The translations under genes were made by a program, and so were the position numbers. The notes beneath the pieces are model-generated. The model saw only the letters and a list, made by a program, of their open reading frames with translations. It had not been told where the DNA came from and did not search any database. A stretch of DNA of 64,000 bases from Acorus gramineus. Its lineage: Eukaryota > Streptophyta > Magnoliopsida > Acorales > Acoraceae. The stretch's first letter is position 1, and each line of letters begins with the position of its first letter. Shown here piece by piece: positions 20,172-33,750 of the stretch. The stretch spans positions 1,535,032 to 1,599,031 of the forward strand of contig CM060855.1 of NCBI GenBank assembly GCA_030737835.1. Direction: 5' to 3'.

Positions 20172-23100
20172 TGATGCTAGTGGCGGCCCAACCCCAAACC
20201 ACTGATGAGATGGTGGGCTTGAGATGAAAGTGGAGGAACTCACATCCACCGTGCAATCATTGATGGCCGAGAGGCATGCATCCTCAGCCACATGAGTTAT
20301 AGGTGCACCACCACAACAAACACCCCCCTAAAAAACAGACAAATCTAAAGAAACAATTGTCTCCGAGGGGTTTGAGTATATGCAATGTTACGCAAGTATG
20401 CACTATTTTACACTAGTATATACTTTGATAGCATAATGACACAAAGCTAATATAGTGTATGGATTGCAACCAATTATTCCACCACTGTTTTTGTCCAATA
20501 AACGCATATTTTTAATGTCACAAATTGTAGAGATTTCTCAAAAAAAAAAGAGCTAACAACATCACATGAAAAATGTTACACAAACAAACAAATACTTACG
20601 AATTCAACTCAACTGGAACTTCAGGGGAATGCTTGAAATATCGCAAAAATGAAGCATACAATGAAGAAAATAAGTTTTCGGTGGATTGACAAAAAAAACC
20701 GCGTGAGGACCAATAAAACAAAACCCAACATGAAATAAATGAAATTTTTTTTCATTTTATTTAGTTTTTACCAAAACTGGTTTTGGAGGAAAATGAAAAT
20801 TTGATTTTGGGGAAAAACAAAAAAATGTGTTCGCTAACATGGAGGAGATAGGGCGGCAAAATGAAAAATCCAACGTGGCAATTACAGCCTGGGCTGCAAA
20901 AGGAAATGCATTTATCATTACTCGTCTCATTTACGTTAAAAAATAGAATTGGCCCTTGTTTTTATTTTTTTGAGTATCATAAACCTCATCTAATGAGGTA
21001 TGTATTTTAATACTCTAAAGAATTCAATGGTAACATAATAGATAATGTAAAAATATTAAATGAGATATATGTACCTCATTACAATCAATGGAGAAGACTA
21101 ACGATGTATTTAAGACTACATTTGGGTTTGTAAAAATGATTGAATGCAACAGTGCGGATTTAGACCTAATGCACTTATTGAGGTTAGCTTTGATAATGGG
21201 CCCTGGGAAAAAATTACACTCAATGTATGTTATAGTTCAAAATGCAATCTGCCCACTTTTTTTTAAAAAACCATATACTCCAGTTAATGAGGAATGTATT
21301 TTTAGAAAAAGTGAAGTGCATATATTTCAATGAATTGAATGATTAAATTAAGAATTAAATTTTTTTCAGCAAGGTATATATCTCGTTACAGTGAATGATG
21401 TATATAAGATTGCATTTCAGACTATAAAAAGAACCAAATATAATAACACTTTGGTCACTAATTCACTCGATCCATTTTACAGCCCGGTCATCATGTCATT
21501 AATGCATTAATAAAATAATTCAATGCAATCATACCAAGAATTCAATAAAATGGGGGGTTTTGGATATAATTGATGAATATACAATCGTTTGCTGTTTTCT
21601 TATTTTATTCAACCTTACTTTATTTATTTATTAAAAAAAAAAGGAAATATGTATAGAGAGATGATCATCTGAATGTCTATCAATTGTTTCAACAATTAAG
21701 AAAGGACTTACACATGTTCCTTGGTTTTTGTGAAACAAAGATGATCATCTGAATGAGTGTCAATTGTTTCAAGAATCAGGCACTGACTTACAGAAGCAAT
21801 GCAATATAATGAATGAGAAACTATATATAATAAGGAAACACAGCCCTTAATCAGAAATTCTGCCTACGACAGGCATCAGGCAAGTGCAAATAATGCAAAT
21901 CATGAAAAACTCATAAACTTTTCTTCTCCAATCCAAACAATATAATGCAAGATATAATCTGCATAGATAAAACAAGGAGTTCAGTTCTCCTAATGGAAAC
22001 CATCATTGAATTAGGGGCATTGATCACTTTTCTTCATTGACAATTTCAGTTCATTGAAGAAGCTTTGGTAATATGTGAAAAAGAACTTACCAAAAAAAAA
22101 AAAAAATGTGAAAAAGAGGAAAAAAAATTGTGAACTAGTAGATGAGCAAGATCATCTTCTTTTTGTCTGTGAATGACGCCACCAGGTTGTTAATTTCAAG
22201 TTTCCGAAACAGTACTAGTCAAAAGAATAAAAAACAATGAAAGCATTAAAACTTAATTAAAAAAAACTAAATTGACTATTTGTAAAGGATATGAGACGTA
22301 GTCTTTGTATACAATTGAACAATATTTATTTTAAAGAATCATATCTCAATATAATAAGGATATGATAAGGGGAACACCTTTGCAAAGAGGAGATGTAACC
22401 TTGTGATATGGAAGATAATCTCTCTACTCCAATTGCATCCATCTGACTGTACATAGATGATACGAGGATGTTCGCCACCTCCTATGGAACGTTGACAATC
22501 AACTGATGAAGATAAAAGAAGTTCTTGTCACTTATATAATTGTTCACAATAAGAAAGATTAGAGAAGAAGGTTTGCACCCAAGGAAAATCCATTCTCATT
22601 CTCACTTTGTAGAGAAAATCTATACTCAGATTGACTTCTTCCTTTCATTCATCTTAAAGAACTTATATAGGCAAAATGAGGGGAAAAACCTCATAAAATG
22701 ACAACAAGTTTAATAGTCATGACTTCATTTCCCATGCCTTAACAAAATTTTGCATATTCCAATATGTTGAAATGAGCCAATACAAGACAAAATCTTGACC
22801 AAGACTTGGAAACATAACAAAAGACTTGAAAATGCAAACTACAACTTTCAAAACAGCTCCACCAAGGAAAGCATTAACTAAGGAGGTGGAAGAGTCAACA
22901 CCATTTGGTCAAGCCTTTAAAATTTAAATGTCTTCTTTGATGGGTTGGGTGGGAAAATGATCATGCATGAAAATATGATTCTCATAGTCACCTAATAACC
23001 AAACGATGATGGAAATCAGATGTTCTAAGTCCTTTTTTTTTAAACATTTAACCATAATCAAGGGACATCCATAACACATGAAACTAATTGATTTTAATAA

Positions 23101-23599
23101 TCACTGAATTTTAATAGTAACAATTCTTTGTTCCCACGTTGCCCAACGTTGTGTTGTTGGATAAACATTGTGTTGTTGGATTTTTTCTTATTAATGTTAA
23201 AAACATTGCTAAATAACAATCAAAGGATCCTATACAAGACTCACTGAGTTTTATTTGTTGTATTATTTATTTTATTTGATAAATCAAATTGAATGAAGTG
23301 TCTCTATAGTAATTCCTTTTTTTTTTTGGATATTTTAGTTAATTTTGAGTAAATTTATGGACATGCGGCTTCTTATATTTGGATATATTAATCATAGTTA
23401 TGATTATGTGGTAATTATATAAAAAATTGTTTCACATCAATGTATCTGAATAAATATGTTAAACCTTTTCATGTGTACTTGCACATGCACAATAACTAAT
23501 AATAATAAAAAGAATTAAATAACATACTTCCAACTAAAACCTCATATTCATCATTTCCCCTCACTGTCTCACATGGAAGTTCATTTGCTTTTTGAGTTT
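20172..23599. other. AT-rich region without a recognisable gene
   Basis: The only open frames are short and unrecognised (for example 21088-21333). The part around 20960-21500 contains phrases such as ATGAGGTATGTATTTTAATA and CTCGATCCATTTTACAG, shared loosely with the AT-rich stem-loop elements elsewhere in the window. The stretch 21640-23600 shows only A/T runs and no domain. Confidence 0.5.
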
Positions 23600-23955
23600 T
23601 GATTTATTATTTATTTTATACATTAGATCTATCTTTGGATTATTAAATTTTTAATTTTTAATAAAACTATTTTTTTATTATATATATGCAAAAGATGATA
23701 AATTTTATTGATTTTTTTTTCTTTTAATGGTTAAAAGTTAATTTTGGTATAAAAATGTGTTATATATATATATTTATGAATTTTCTTTAGTTTGTTGTTG
23801 TTTAAAATATTCTTGATTTTTGTGTTTTTCTGTTTTTGTTATTTTAGTGTTTGATTATATGTTAAATAAGCTTCCATGCTCCTTTTAGGTTGTATTATAG
23901 AAATAACATCTCCAATTTACCATATGATTCCTTTTAGGTTGTATTATAGAAATAC

Positions 23956-24195
23956 TCTAAGAGGGATTTACCAACGGCCAACTCCTGGCCGTCGCTATAA
24001 CTCTATTAGCGACGGCCATAAACGTCGCTAATACCGGATTCCTGCCGTTCTATGAGGGATTTACCGACGGCCACTATTTGGCCGTCGGTAATGGTCCGCG
24101 TAGATACAGAAACCGTCTTCTGCATTCCTATTAGCGACGGTGTTTCTTTGGCCGTCGGTAATAAGCGTCGCTAAAACCCTGATTTCTTGTAGTGG
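23956..24195. mobile_element. CACTA-like transposon end with subterminal repeats
   Basis: The right edge, ATTTCTTGTAGTG, is the reverse of the CACTACAAGAAAT terminus of CACTA (En/Spm) elements. Inside are repeated inverted motifs built on TTAGCGACGGCC and GGCCGTCGGTAA, typical subterminal repeats. No matching CACTACAAGAAA start is found on the left, so the copy is one-ended or the left end is degraded. It interrupts the left arm of the second palindrome; the right arm lacks it, so it was inserted after the arms formed. Confidence 0.7.
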
Positions 24196-27100
24196 ATGGT
24201 TGGGTATAATAATTTATAACTATTAATTATGATTACGGTAATTAGGTTTGGGTCTATAAATTAATTTATTGGCAAGAATTAAATTATAAATTTTAGTTAA
24301 TCACTTATTTCTAAACTTTGGTTCATATAGGTTTTAATTGTGGGCTTCATTCTTCAGACTTAAGGTCCATTCAAGGTAGGTGGGCCTGCCAATTTATTTC
24401 ATATGCGCTTATATTCTATGACTATGTATCATTTAATTTCACATGTTGATTAGGTTAATCCTATATGAGTGATATTATATGTTATTCATGCATTTGTATT
24501 CATATCGATCAATTTGCAGCCCTTATTAAATAAAATTGCATGCTCTAATTCCTTTATCATGTCAATTAATATAGTAGGAATTATGTTATTCATGATTCAA
24601 GAATTAATAGGACACATATAATGATGTTTATATATTTGAGATAGTTATTTGAATTAAAGTGACTTTTTTTAGATTTTTGGAAAATTTAGGAGTATTATAG
24701 GTAACCTAGTCTCTAGAGATTTTCATAAGATTCATATCATGACATGTCTCAAAAATAAATCCCTCCGTTTTTGGGGAGGAAGGTTTAGGATTTGAAGAGT
24801 TCTAAGATCGGTGAAAGGTAGGTAAATCACTTGCAAAGGTGAATTCCTTTGTTTGGAGTTTGCAGCCACTAGGGCATCCTGTGCTGGTATTCTCGTAATG
24901 ATGGCAACGATGATCCATCAATGTCTTCTAGATCCAACATCTCATCAAAAGAGCTTTTGGAGTGAGGCATACCTGTTTTGGGGAACGATTTCTTCTGATT
25001 GAGAATCTTACCCGGTCATATCATTTAACCCTCATGATTTATTTGACATGGGCCAAGGATTAGGCCACGTGATTGTATTAGAATAATTTTTTAAAGCTCA
25101 TTATTTTAAAAGATTTATTAAAGAAAATTCTTGTTTTTAATATAACTTTATTTTTATATAATTGTCATATGGGATAATTTGTCAATGGTTTTGATCTATT
25201 CACTGAGTTATTTGCTCACCCTGTTCCAAATAATTGGTTGTTTCATAACCATGTATCACATTCTCTGACGATCAAGGAGAAGTTTAAAATTTTTGCACCT
25301 TTCATGAATCTCTTCAAGGTAGCAAAGTTCAAGAATAAATTATGATCACAATCGACTATTTGAATTTATTTAGTTTACATGGCTCCAATAGAGGTGGTTT
25401 ATTATGTATTTCCTTTCTAATATTTTTTTTTTCTTCAAAACTCTGATAATTTGTAAGACCTAAGTGGTTCAGAACCATTGGATATCATTTATGTTTTATT
25501 ATCATCAGTTTATCATATTAGTATCATTTTAAAAAAAAGAGATTAAATTTTGGTCTTATAATTTGATTAAGTGTGGTAGCGACCTGTTCACCATCCGATT
25601 AGTGGTTAAGTAATTTTGGGGGAGACATTAGACGGGTTGCTACACACTTAATCAAATTACAAGACCAAAATTTGTAATATTTTTATAAATGACAATAATA
25701 TAATAAAACTGATGATAATAAAAACATAAATAATATGAAATGATTCAAAAACCACTAATGGCCTTACAAAATATGAGAGGTTTGTTGAAACAAAATACTA
25801 GAAAGGAAATACACAATAATCCACCCAAGAGGGAGCCATGAAACTAAATAAACCCAAATAGTCAACCGTGACTTTAATTTACTCTCGAACTTTGCTACCT
25901 CAAAGATATTTTTAAAAGGTGTAAAAAGTTCAAACTTTACCTTGATCCTCAAAAAATGTGATACCTAGTTATGAAATAACTAGCCAGGCCATTTGAAATA
26001 GGGTGAGTGATTAATTCAATGAATAGACCAGACTCACTGACAAATTATCTCGTATGACAATTATATAAAATAAAGTTATATTACAAACAAGAAATGTCTT
26101 TAATAAATCTTTTAATTTATGAAATCAATTTATAATAATGAACTTTAAAAAAAAATTTAATGCAATCATATGGCCCAATCCTTAACCCATATCGTAGAAA
26201 TTATGAGGGTTAAATGATATAACTAAGTAGAATTCTCAATCAGAAGAATTGTTCCCCAAAACAGGTATGCTAAGCCCCAAGCGACTAAATCGAACCAAAA
26301 TCTCCCTTGAAAGACATCACGTCCAGAAGACGGTGATGGATCATCGCTGCCACCACTACGAGAACACGAGCACATGATGCCCCAGCGGTGGTGAACTCCA
26401 AACAAAGGAATTCACCGTTGTAATGAGTGATTTACCTCACCCCTTACCGATCTTGGGACTCTTCAAGTCCTGGGCCTTCCTCCCCAAAAGACAAAATATG
26501 ACGAGGGGATTTATTCTCGAGAAATGTGATGATATGCATCTTTAATAAAATCTCGTAAGACTAGTTTACATGTAATACTCCTAAATTTTCTAAAAATCTA
26601 AAAAATGTCATTCTTTAATTCAAATAATTATCTCAAAAATATAAACATCATTATATGTGTTCTATTAATTCTTGAATCATGAATAGCATAATTCATACTA
26701 TATTAAATGACAGGATGAAGGAATTTGATCATGCAATTTTATTCAATAAGAGATGCAAATTGATCAATATGAGCAATGTCACAATCATCCATAATTATTA
26801 CAATACAAATGCATGAATAACATATAATATCACTCAAATATGATTAACCTAATTAACATGTGAAATTAAGGATATATAGTAATAGAGCAAAAGCGCATAT
26901 GAAATAAATTGGTAGGCCCACCCACCTTGAATGGACCTTAGGTAAGGAGAATGAAGTCTGCAATTAGAACCTATATGAACCAGAGTTTAAAAATAAGCAA
27001 TTAACTAAAACTTATAATTTAATTCTTGCCCATAAATTAATTTATAGACCAAAACCTAATTACCCTAATCATAATTAATAGATATAAATTATTATACCCA

Positions 27101-28159
27101 ACCATCTAAATCTATCTCAATATAAAATCTAAAAATGAAAATATAATACAACCTAAAAGGAGGATGGAAACCCATTCAACATTTAACTGGACACGAAAAG
27201 ACAAAAATAGGAAAAGATAAAAATCTAGGTGTTGTGCCTGTTTCATTTGGAGCGCTCTGTTTGAAGATTTGGGTACATAATTTTTTTTTCTTCTTTAAGT
27301 TATGTATTCCAATTTAGTATTTGGATTTGATTTTGTTAAAATCCAAGATGATGAGGTTTAATTATGAGTTTACTATGAGATGTCCAGTTTTGAGTTAGCT
27401 TTCGCACAGAAGTGGAATTAGATCAACTGGATTCTTATAGTAAAAGTTATGGGTATTTTTCAGAGTATACCCCGGGGATGGAAATTCTGGCAGCAGCCCT
27501 GCTTGATGTTTAGCTCTAATTTCGGAATAGCTGGAGGGATTATCTGATCTTTCCATGAACATGAAAGTTGTAGATAATCTTCTTAGCTTTCCATCAGTCT
27601 TGGAATTGAGCAATTCGGAGCTGTATCGAGGAAGTTATGGCTGTTCCAGTGAAGCTTGCGCAGAATTTCTAGTCGAAGGGCGACTAGGTAATTTCTCCTT
27701 AAGATATTTTGATAAATATCTTTCTTCCTCTCTCTCCCTTCCCCCCTCACAAATCTTCCGACCAGAATTCTGGTCTCTCTTTCTCTTTTCATTTCCCCCA
27801 CCATGTGTTTGTGTTTGGGTTTATGTTTCAATGAGAAGGAGAGGGTGGTGGAGGAAGTGGTGGTGGATCTTGGCTAGGTTTTGTTGTTGTTGATGTTCCC
27901 CTCTCTCTCAAGTCCCCTTTTTCATGATCCCCCCCCCTGTTTTGCTGCTGAAGAGGAGGCTGAGGAGAGGCTAGAGGCGGTGGTGGTGGTTGAGGTGGTC
28001 GCGGGTGCGTCGAGGGCCCCCGAACCTCCCCCTTTTGTTCCCCCTCCAAGGTGAGCTCCTCCCCTCCTTTTCTTCATATTTTTGGCTTAAGGGGATGTTG
28101 GGAAGGTCATGCATGTTAGGTAGATGTGTTAGGGTGTGTGTGAGGGGTTGGGGTGGGTG

Positions 28160-28665
28160 AAAATGTGGTTAGAATGGGCTGGGCGCGTGCTGGGCGCAAG
28201 CGCGCGCGTAGGCGGGCGCAGGCGAGCGCTGGCGGGCGCGCAGACGGGCGCAGGCACGTGCGCGCGCGGGTGCGCGCTCGAGCGGGGGTGCGCGCGGGTG
28301 CGCGTGGCAGGGCGCCTGGGCATGCGCCTGGGCGCGAGGCAGGGCGCCTGGGCAGTGCGCCTGGGCGCGGGGCTGGGGACCAGTGCGCACGCGTGCGGGC
28401 GTGCGCGTGCGTGCACGTGCTGGGGCGTGGTGCTGCGGGGGGCGCGCTGGGCTGGACGCGCGGTGCGCGCGGGCGCGCGCGAGCGTGCTCGTGCGTGCGA
28501 CAGCGCGTCTGGGCGGGCGGGCAGGCGCGCGGCAGTGCGCCGATGGTGCCGGGGTGTGTGCGTGCGCGTGCGTGGGGCCATGCGTATGGCTGCCTAAGTG
28601 TTCGGGTAGGTGTCGGGGCACTCGGACTCGCACGCGTACGTGCGTGCTCGCATGCGTGCGAGCCC
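28160..28665. repeat. GC-rich alternating purine-pyrimidine island in the solo LTR
   Basis: About 500 bp consist largely of GCGCGTGC-type steps. The counterpart in the other family-X copy is at 4260-4612. The many long open frames here on both strands are compositional and are not genes. Confidence 0.8.
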
Positions 28666-29109
28666 GTATGCATGCTTGTCCGAGTATGGGGTATTTCTAA
28701 TCATTTTTTTGTATGTATTGTATATTTTACTCACCGTGTTTAATACTCTGTCTTGCAGATCTTGACGGACGGTCACGCGACGACCCGGGTATTGGTGAGT
28801 GGGACAATCCAACCCAGTAGGGAGGCGCTATATGCACTTGGGCGTATACCGTCCTCCCCTGGGGCACCATAGTTTAATATTAACTTGTGTAATCTATGCA
28901 AGCATGATTAATATGTAGTATGTATGCCACCCTAGACCTTGTATGTTAGGGACTTACACCCTTAGGATATGTGTAAGAGCCATGCATCCTGACTCCATGT
29001 TTTCATGCTAGGAAAGCGTCGACCTATGCATGTGTCCTATTAGTTTAATTTATTAAATTAAATGCGAACTTATGATTATTAGCATGCCTTAGAAAATATT
29101 ATATAAAAA

Positions 29110-30063
29110 GGGGCCTTGCGGGGTCAGCGTTGAGACCCGGGCTAGGGTACTCCGTGTTCCTTGTTTGGTTGTCGGGATATCCTATATCGGGACCTCACGC
29201 TGCCCTCCCAAGGTTTCTTTTCCTGATAATCTTATAACCTCGTTATTATAATATGTGTCTCCCCGCATCTTGGTTATGCGCCCTGGAGGAATTCTGAAGA
29301 ATTCATGACACCAGTAGAGTCTCCCTTCTCTGGATTAAGGGGCCTTGCGAAGTCAGCATTGAGACCCGGGCTAGGGTACTCCGTGTTCCTTGTTTGGTTG
29401 TCAGGATATCCTATATCGGGACCTCATGGTGCCCTCCCAAGGTTTCTTTTTCCAGTTAAGGAAATATCGCGGATTCAAGTGGATCGTATACGTGTGGATA
29501 TGCTGTTTCTGTTCCCTTCGTTGGATCCGTATAGAGACTGCCCCAGCATTAGACAGGCCATCCTGACAGAGGGCTCCCATCAGTAGGCACCTCCTGATTT
29601 GATGACGGACTGTGCTGAAAGTGGGAGTAGACCAGGCGGACTATGGAGTGGAGGAGATACTATCGGTGGACAAAGGGTGATTAACAGCCTAGTCAGTCCC
29701 AAAAGCCCATGTCACCAGTTTGAGGGTGAGGGTGTAGTGGGTTGGCGATGAGTGACCCACTGGTTTGTATAGTTGGTGCCATTCACTGAGTGTGTGGCCA
29801 GGTAGAGGCTACCCGGAAGAGAGTTATTGAATGATGTCGCAAGCGTGGAATCGTTATCCCCTTCGTTGGATCCGTGTAGTACAGCCCCGACGTTAGACAG
29901 GCTATCCTGTACCAGGTAAGCTACGGAGCGGGGAGAGGCTATCGGTGGACCAAGGGTGATTAACAGCCTAATCAGTCCCAAAAGCCCATGTCACCAGTTT
30001 GAGGGTGAGGGTGAGGGTGTAGTGGGTTGGCGATGAGCGACCCACTGGTTTGTGTAGTTGTTG
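29110..30063 (+). repeat. Two pairs of internal direct repeats in the solo LTR
   Basis: A block of about 115 bp at 29110-29229 (GGGGCCTTGCGGGGTCAGCG onward) recurs at 29339-29458. A second block at about 29661-29773 (TATCGGTGGACAAAGGGTGA onward) recurs at about 29940-30063. The other family-X copy (2885-5533) has one version of the second block, so duplications account for much of the length difference between the two copies. Confidence 0.8.
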
Positions 30064-30572
30064 CCACTTAGAGGCTTCGAATAATTAATTGTGGTTAATA
30101 TGAATTGTGATGCATGGGTTGTGCTATTCACTGAGCGTGTGGCTCACCCCTCGCATATTATTTTTCTCCAGTTATCTGAGTCGGATTTGAAGGAGGAGCT
30201 CCCCGAGGGACTTCAGCAGTAGCGGAGCAGCGCCACATTCCGCGAGTGTTAGAGGCTATCAGCATCCCTTTTTGATTGTATGTATTGTATTCTGTGCTTG
30301 GGCACACGTTTGTATTATATTTGGATGTCATTGTATATATTGGCTCTCACAGGACAGTTGATTATGTATCGAGTCTGTAATATGTCTTTGAGTTACAGAT
30401 TCAGTCTTTTAGCTTCCGCTATTTGTGTATATATCATGTCAGCCTCATTATTGTCTGTGTTGTAAGTGTTGATGTTGTTTAGGGTATATTATTGACCTCC
30501 TGTTTAGACTGCTGATATCATATATATACTTGCCGCATCCCGGGGACGGCCGCCCTGGGGCGTGACACTAGG

Positions 30573-31302
30573 TGAGGAGGATATTTTCCCCTTCAGTTAA
30601 ACTTTTCGATTGTTGTAAAACTTTAAAAGATTTTTTTTTTTTTGTAGAAAGTAAATTTGGTGGCTTGAAAGTATGTTTTGACTGAACCCGCCTCTGCGTC
30701 AGGCTACCTACGTAGCCTTTTTTATAGGGATCAAGTCACACGTAGTTCCCTGGCTAGATTATCGCTTACACCTTCATTCGGCTGTTATAACCGTCCCCCC
30801 ATTAAACACTTAGTGGACGATTTTAATGGAAACCCCCTCGTGTTATTGAGGCACATCGTGCCCACGTCGCACAATTAGTGGGCCTTAAATGTCCGCCTAA
30901 CAGTTACAGGCGTTTATGGTCCTTTGACCGTTTCTCCAATCTGCTTGTGGCCCTTTGGCCTGCTTGTTCATCTGTTCTATCTTTTGAGTACATCTGCGAG
31001 ATGAAAGATCGCTCGACCAGACCTCTTGTCTGGTTGTGTCTTCCTTGCTCATTCGAAAGGAGTAAGGCCATCCAACCAGACCTCTATCTGATCGTGCCTT
31101 AACTACTCGATGTGAAGTTCACCCGCGAGGTATCTGACTGTCTGACTAAACCCTCAACCCTCAATCTAGTCGTGCTAGCATGCTCGGGGGGGGGGGGGAT
31201 TATGACATTGTAGATTTGGATCCAGATTTGTGGGCCCCAGGTATAATTGCCCATATCCGCCCTGGCGTGACACGTGTCACGGTGCAGATTTTTAACTCCA
31301 CA
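30573..31302 (-). repeat. 3' LTR of element D
   Basis: Plus-strand sequence starts TGAGGAGGATATTTTCCCC and ends TTAACTCCACA. It pairs with 34047-34758. On the minus strand it is preceded by a purine-rich tract, which marks it as the 3' LTR. Confidence 0.85.
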
Positions 31303-31318
31303 GATGCCCCCTCTCCTG
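31303..31318 (-). other. Polypurine tract of element D
   Basis: Minus-strand CAGGAGAGGGGGCATC lies immediately upstream of the 3' LTR, the expected position and composition for a plus-strand primer tract. Confidence 0.65.
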
Positions 31319-31694
31319 TTTTTTTGAATTGTCGAGAGAGCAGGAGATCAGAAAAAATTGCCTCGCCTCCGCCTTTAAGGAGGTCAAAGATATGGTCACC
31401 TGTCAACTCGGGATCTTCTGATCTGTCAAGGATTTGACTGTTGATTAACTGTATCTACTTTAATGGCGCGTGGTGTCCTGTAATCCTTTTTAGAAAACTC
31501 AAATGTCAGCATCCCTTCAGTTTTTGTGAAAACTCATTTTTCAGGCATTGATTATTTCTCAATATCTATAGCGAATAAGTGTTGGCTCCTTTTCAAAACG
31601 TCGCCCCAGCAATATATAAGGGCAAGGTGGGATGTACCATCTCATCCCATCTCGTCCTTTCTCTTGATTCTTTCTCTCGAATCTTGAGTACCCC

Positions 31695-32943
31695 ATGGAT
31701 TTGGATAAAATCATTGCCATTACTGCAGCCCTTCATAGAGAGTTAGGTATTTCTTTAGACTACATGGTAGATGAGTTGGCTGAGAGTTAGGTATTTCTTT
31801 AGACTACATGGTAGATGAGTTGGCTGAGGATGAAGTCCCCGCTCTCTACCCTAACACCGTTCTCCTCCATCCGAGTTATTTCAAGGACGAGGGTCTCTCT
31901 CTTCCTCTACCACACTTGGTGGCAGAGTTTCTTGATTTCTTTGGCCTCCACCCCATCTTGGTCATCCCCAACGTGTACAGCATCCTGATGTGTGTGTTTG
32001 CATTGGGAAGGAGGATGGGAGTTGAACTTGGCCTGACAAAGATCCACTAGATCTATTAGGTCAAGGCTTGAACCTCTAGGTGGTCCTCGTCCTTATAAAT
32101 CTCCCGCCGGGCTAGGGCGCTAGAACTGGTCCCCGGCATGTCCCGAGGTGACATTTTTGATGGGCTGGATCGCCGGATCAGGGTTCAGTGTCCTTGGATG
32201 CCAGACGGTAGGGACTCATCGTGCTGCCACCTATGTCATCCCCAGAAGCCAAAGGTGGATGCCCCCAGGTCGAAGAACGAGGAGGTGAACATGGGCAACA
32301 TCTCTCGGGTGATGGAGTATCCGAACAAGTTATGGTGGGAGCTGCTTGGATTGGAGGAGCCGAGATGTGTGCCACCAGTGGCGACGTTTCTTGCCGGTGC
32401 AGTTGAGCCTGCCAGTGGCCTCGGTTCAGTTCCAACACATTCCGCTCTGTGTGGTGGGTTGCGGCGGCATTCTCTAAGGCTCCTCCGGTTGGGGTCTAGA
32501 TCATGTTCCATTGCCCCATGGTGGACCTTAGCTCTTCACTGCCGCCCCCCGTTCGATCGTCTTCCTCTTTTTCTTCATCCTCTTCACCCTCTTTTGCCCT
32601 TATAGGTTTGGCTCCTCCGACCAGTGGCACGAATCCCGTGGTGCCCCCAGTGATCCCAGGTGCTGGTGCAGATGCTGCTCCTACTCCGGAAGATTGTCTT
32701 CTGGATGTCGATCTCCCTCTGGCCGGTTCATCTAGGAACTTGCAAGCCTCAGCAAACGATGCCTTTATTTCCCTGAATCGCCAGATGCGAGACCTTCGTG
32801 AAGCTTGCGTGAGCGCCGAGGAGGAACATCTTCTGGAGTTCATTAGCGGATACCGTTTGGGCTATGCTGACCACTCGCATGGTTTTCGAGAGATGAGCAA
32901 CGAAGAGCAAGGGCGAGGAGATACTATGGGAAGAACCGAGTAG
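31695..32943 (+). mobile_element. Antisense gene region of element D (plant gypsy-type transposon domain)
   Basis: The plus strand, opposite to the element's own direction, has a TATA-like ATATATAAGGG near 31611, an ATG at 31695 and open blocks at 31808-32050, 32138-32605 and 32503-32943. The first block contains LPLPHLVAEFLDFFGLHP followed by NVYSILMCVFALG, which resembles the plant 'putative gypsy type transposon' domain (Pfam PF04195). Tat-lineage elements are known to carry an extra gene, often antisense, between pol and the 3' LTR, and the position fits. The last block is Ser/Pro-rich then acidic. The region is broken; its function is unknown. Confidence 0.65.
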
Positions 32944-33750
32944 AAGATAGGGCAGAAGGCTGATTATCCTAGACATGATTTTTTTTTGTGTAATTTCTAT
33001 CCAATTAATGAATAAAAATTACTATTTGGATCAACCTTGCTTTTGTCTTGTGTACTCGCGTTCTCAGTCAAGTTTAGAAACGTAGACTTTTCTTCTCATT
33101 GTATATTCCCCCACTCACACCATAGCGTTTAATATCCAAAGCACCTCGGTTTTCTTCACAATGACCCGCACTTGGCGAATAGACAAATTTGCGTTGAACG
33201 AGTAGAAGTGCTGTGTCAAATGTCTACGGTAGGATGTATCTGGTCGCGAAGATCTTCCTGGCAACCTGTCTTTCCATGTTGCCACGTGGAAAGCTTGAGA
33301 AAAATACACCATAAACTCACCACGTCAGCTGCACATCTGTCCAAACCGACGCCTCATCTTTTACGCCAACTGTCCCTTGATTTCCGCATAAGATTTCGGC
33401 CACAAATCTTCCATGATCGCAATTTTCATGCCTTCACCATGATTACGGGAGGTTCTCAAGGAGGAACCCTCCCATTAATGTAATCGTCGCCCCCCGAGAA
33501 GAAGAGAGAGAAATCCAAAAAACAGAACAAATTCCCTCTTCTCGTCTTTAAGCCTTACATCTTCTCGTTCTTCATTGTTGTTGCCATGTCTGTCGTTCTT
33601 CATTCATTGTTCTTCCTCATGGTTCCATCGTCCTGCTCGAGGGGATCTTGAGCGTCAATGGGATCGTTGCCTTCGATTCGAGGAAGAAGTACTTTCCTCC
33701 GAATCGTGCGCAACGACGGCTGGTAGGTTAGGCTGTACAGGAGGTGGTAA

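Larger units (their letters stand above)
27230..30567 (+). mobile_element. Solo LTR of family X with CTAGG target duplication
   Basis: The segment starts TGTTGTGCC and ends GGGGCGTGACA. CTAGG lies directly before (27225-27229) and directly after (30568-30572), the 5-bp duplication of an LTR element. It carries no gag or pol, so it reads as a solo LTR of about 3.3 kb. It is the inverted counterpart of 2885-5533. A CT-rich stretch after a GATAAATATC motif near 27710 and a CCAAGGTGAGC junction near 28048 suggest plus-strand transcription, but this is tentative. It lies in the right arm of the second palindrome. Confidence 0.9.

Noticed and set aside
28116-28743. Long open frames up to 196 residues on both strands
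   Set aside because: Same explanation as the island at 4.3-4.6 kb; this is the matching part of the other long LTR.
2885-30567. Treating the two family-X LTRs as ends of one 27-kb element
   Set aside because: They are in opposite orientation and the right-hand copy has its own CTAGG duplication.
31808-32943. A host gene on the plus strand
   Set aside because: It lies wholly between the two LTRs of element D and resembles the antisense gene known from Tat elements.
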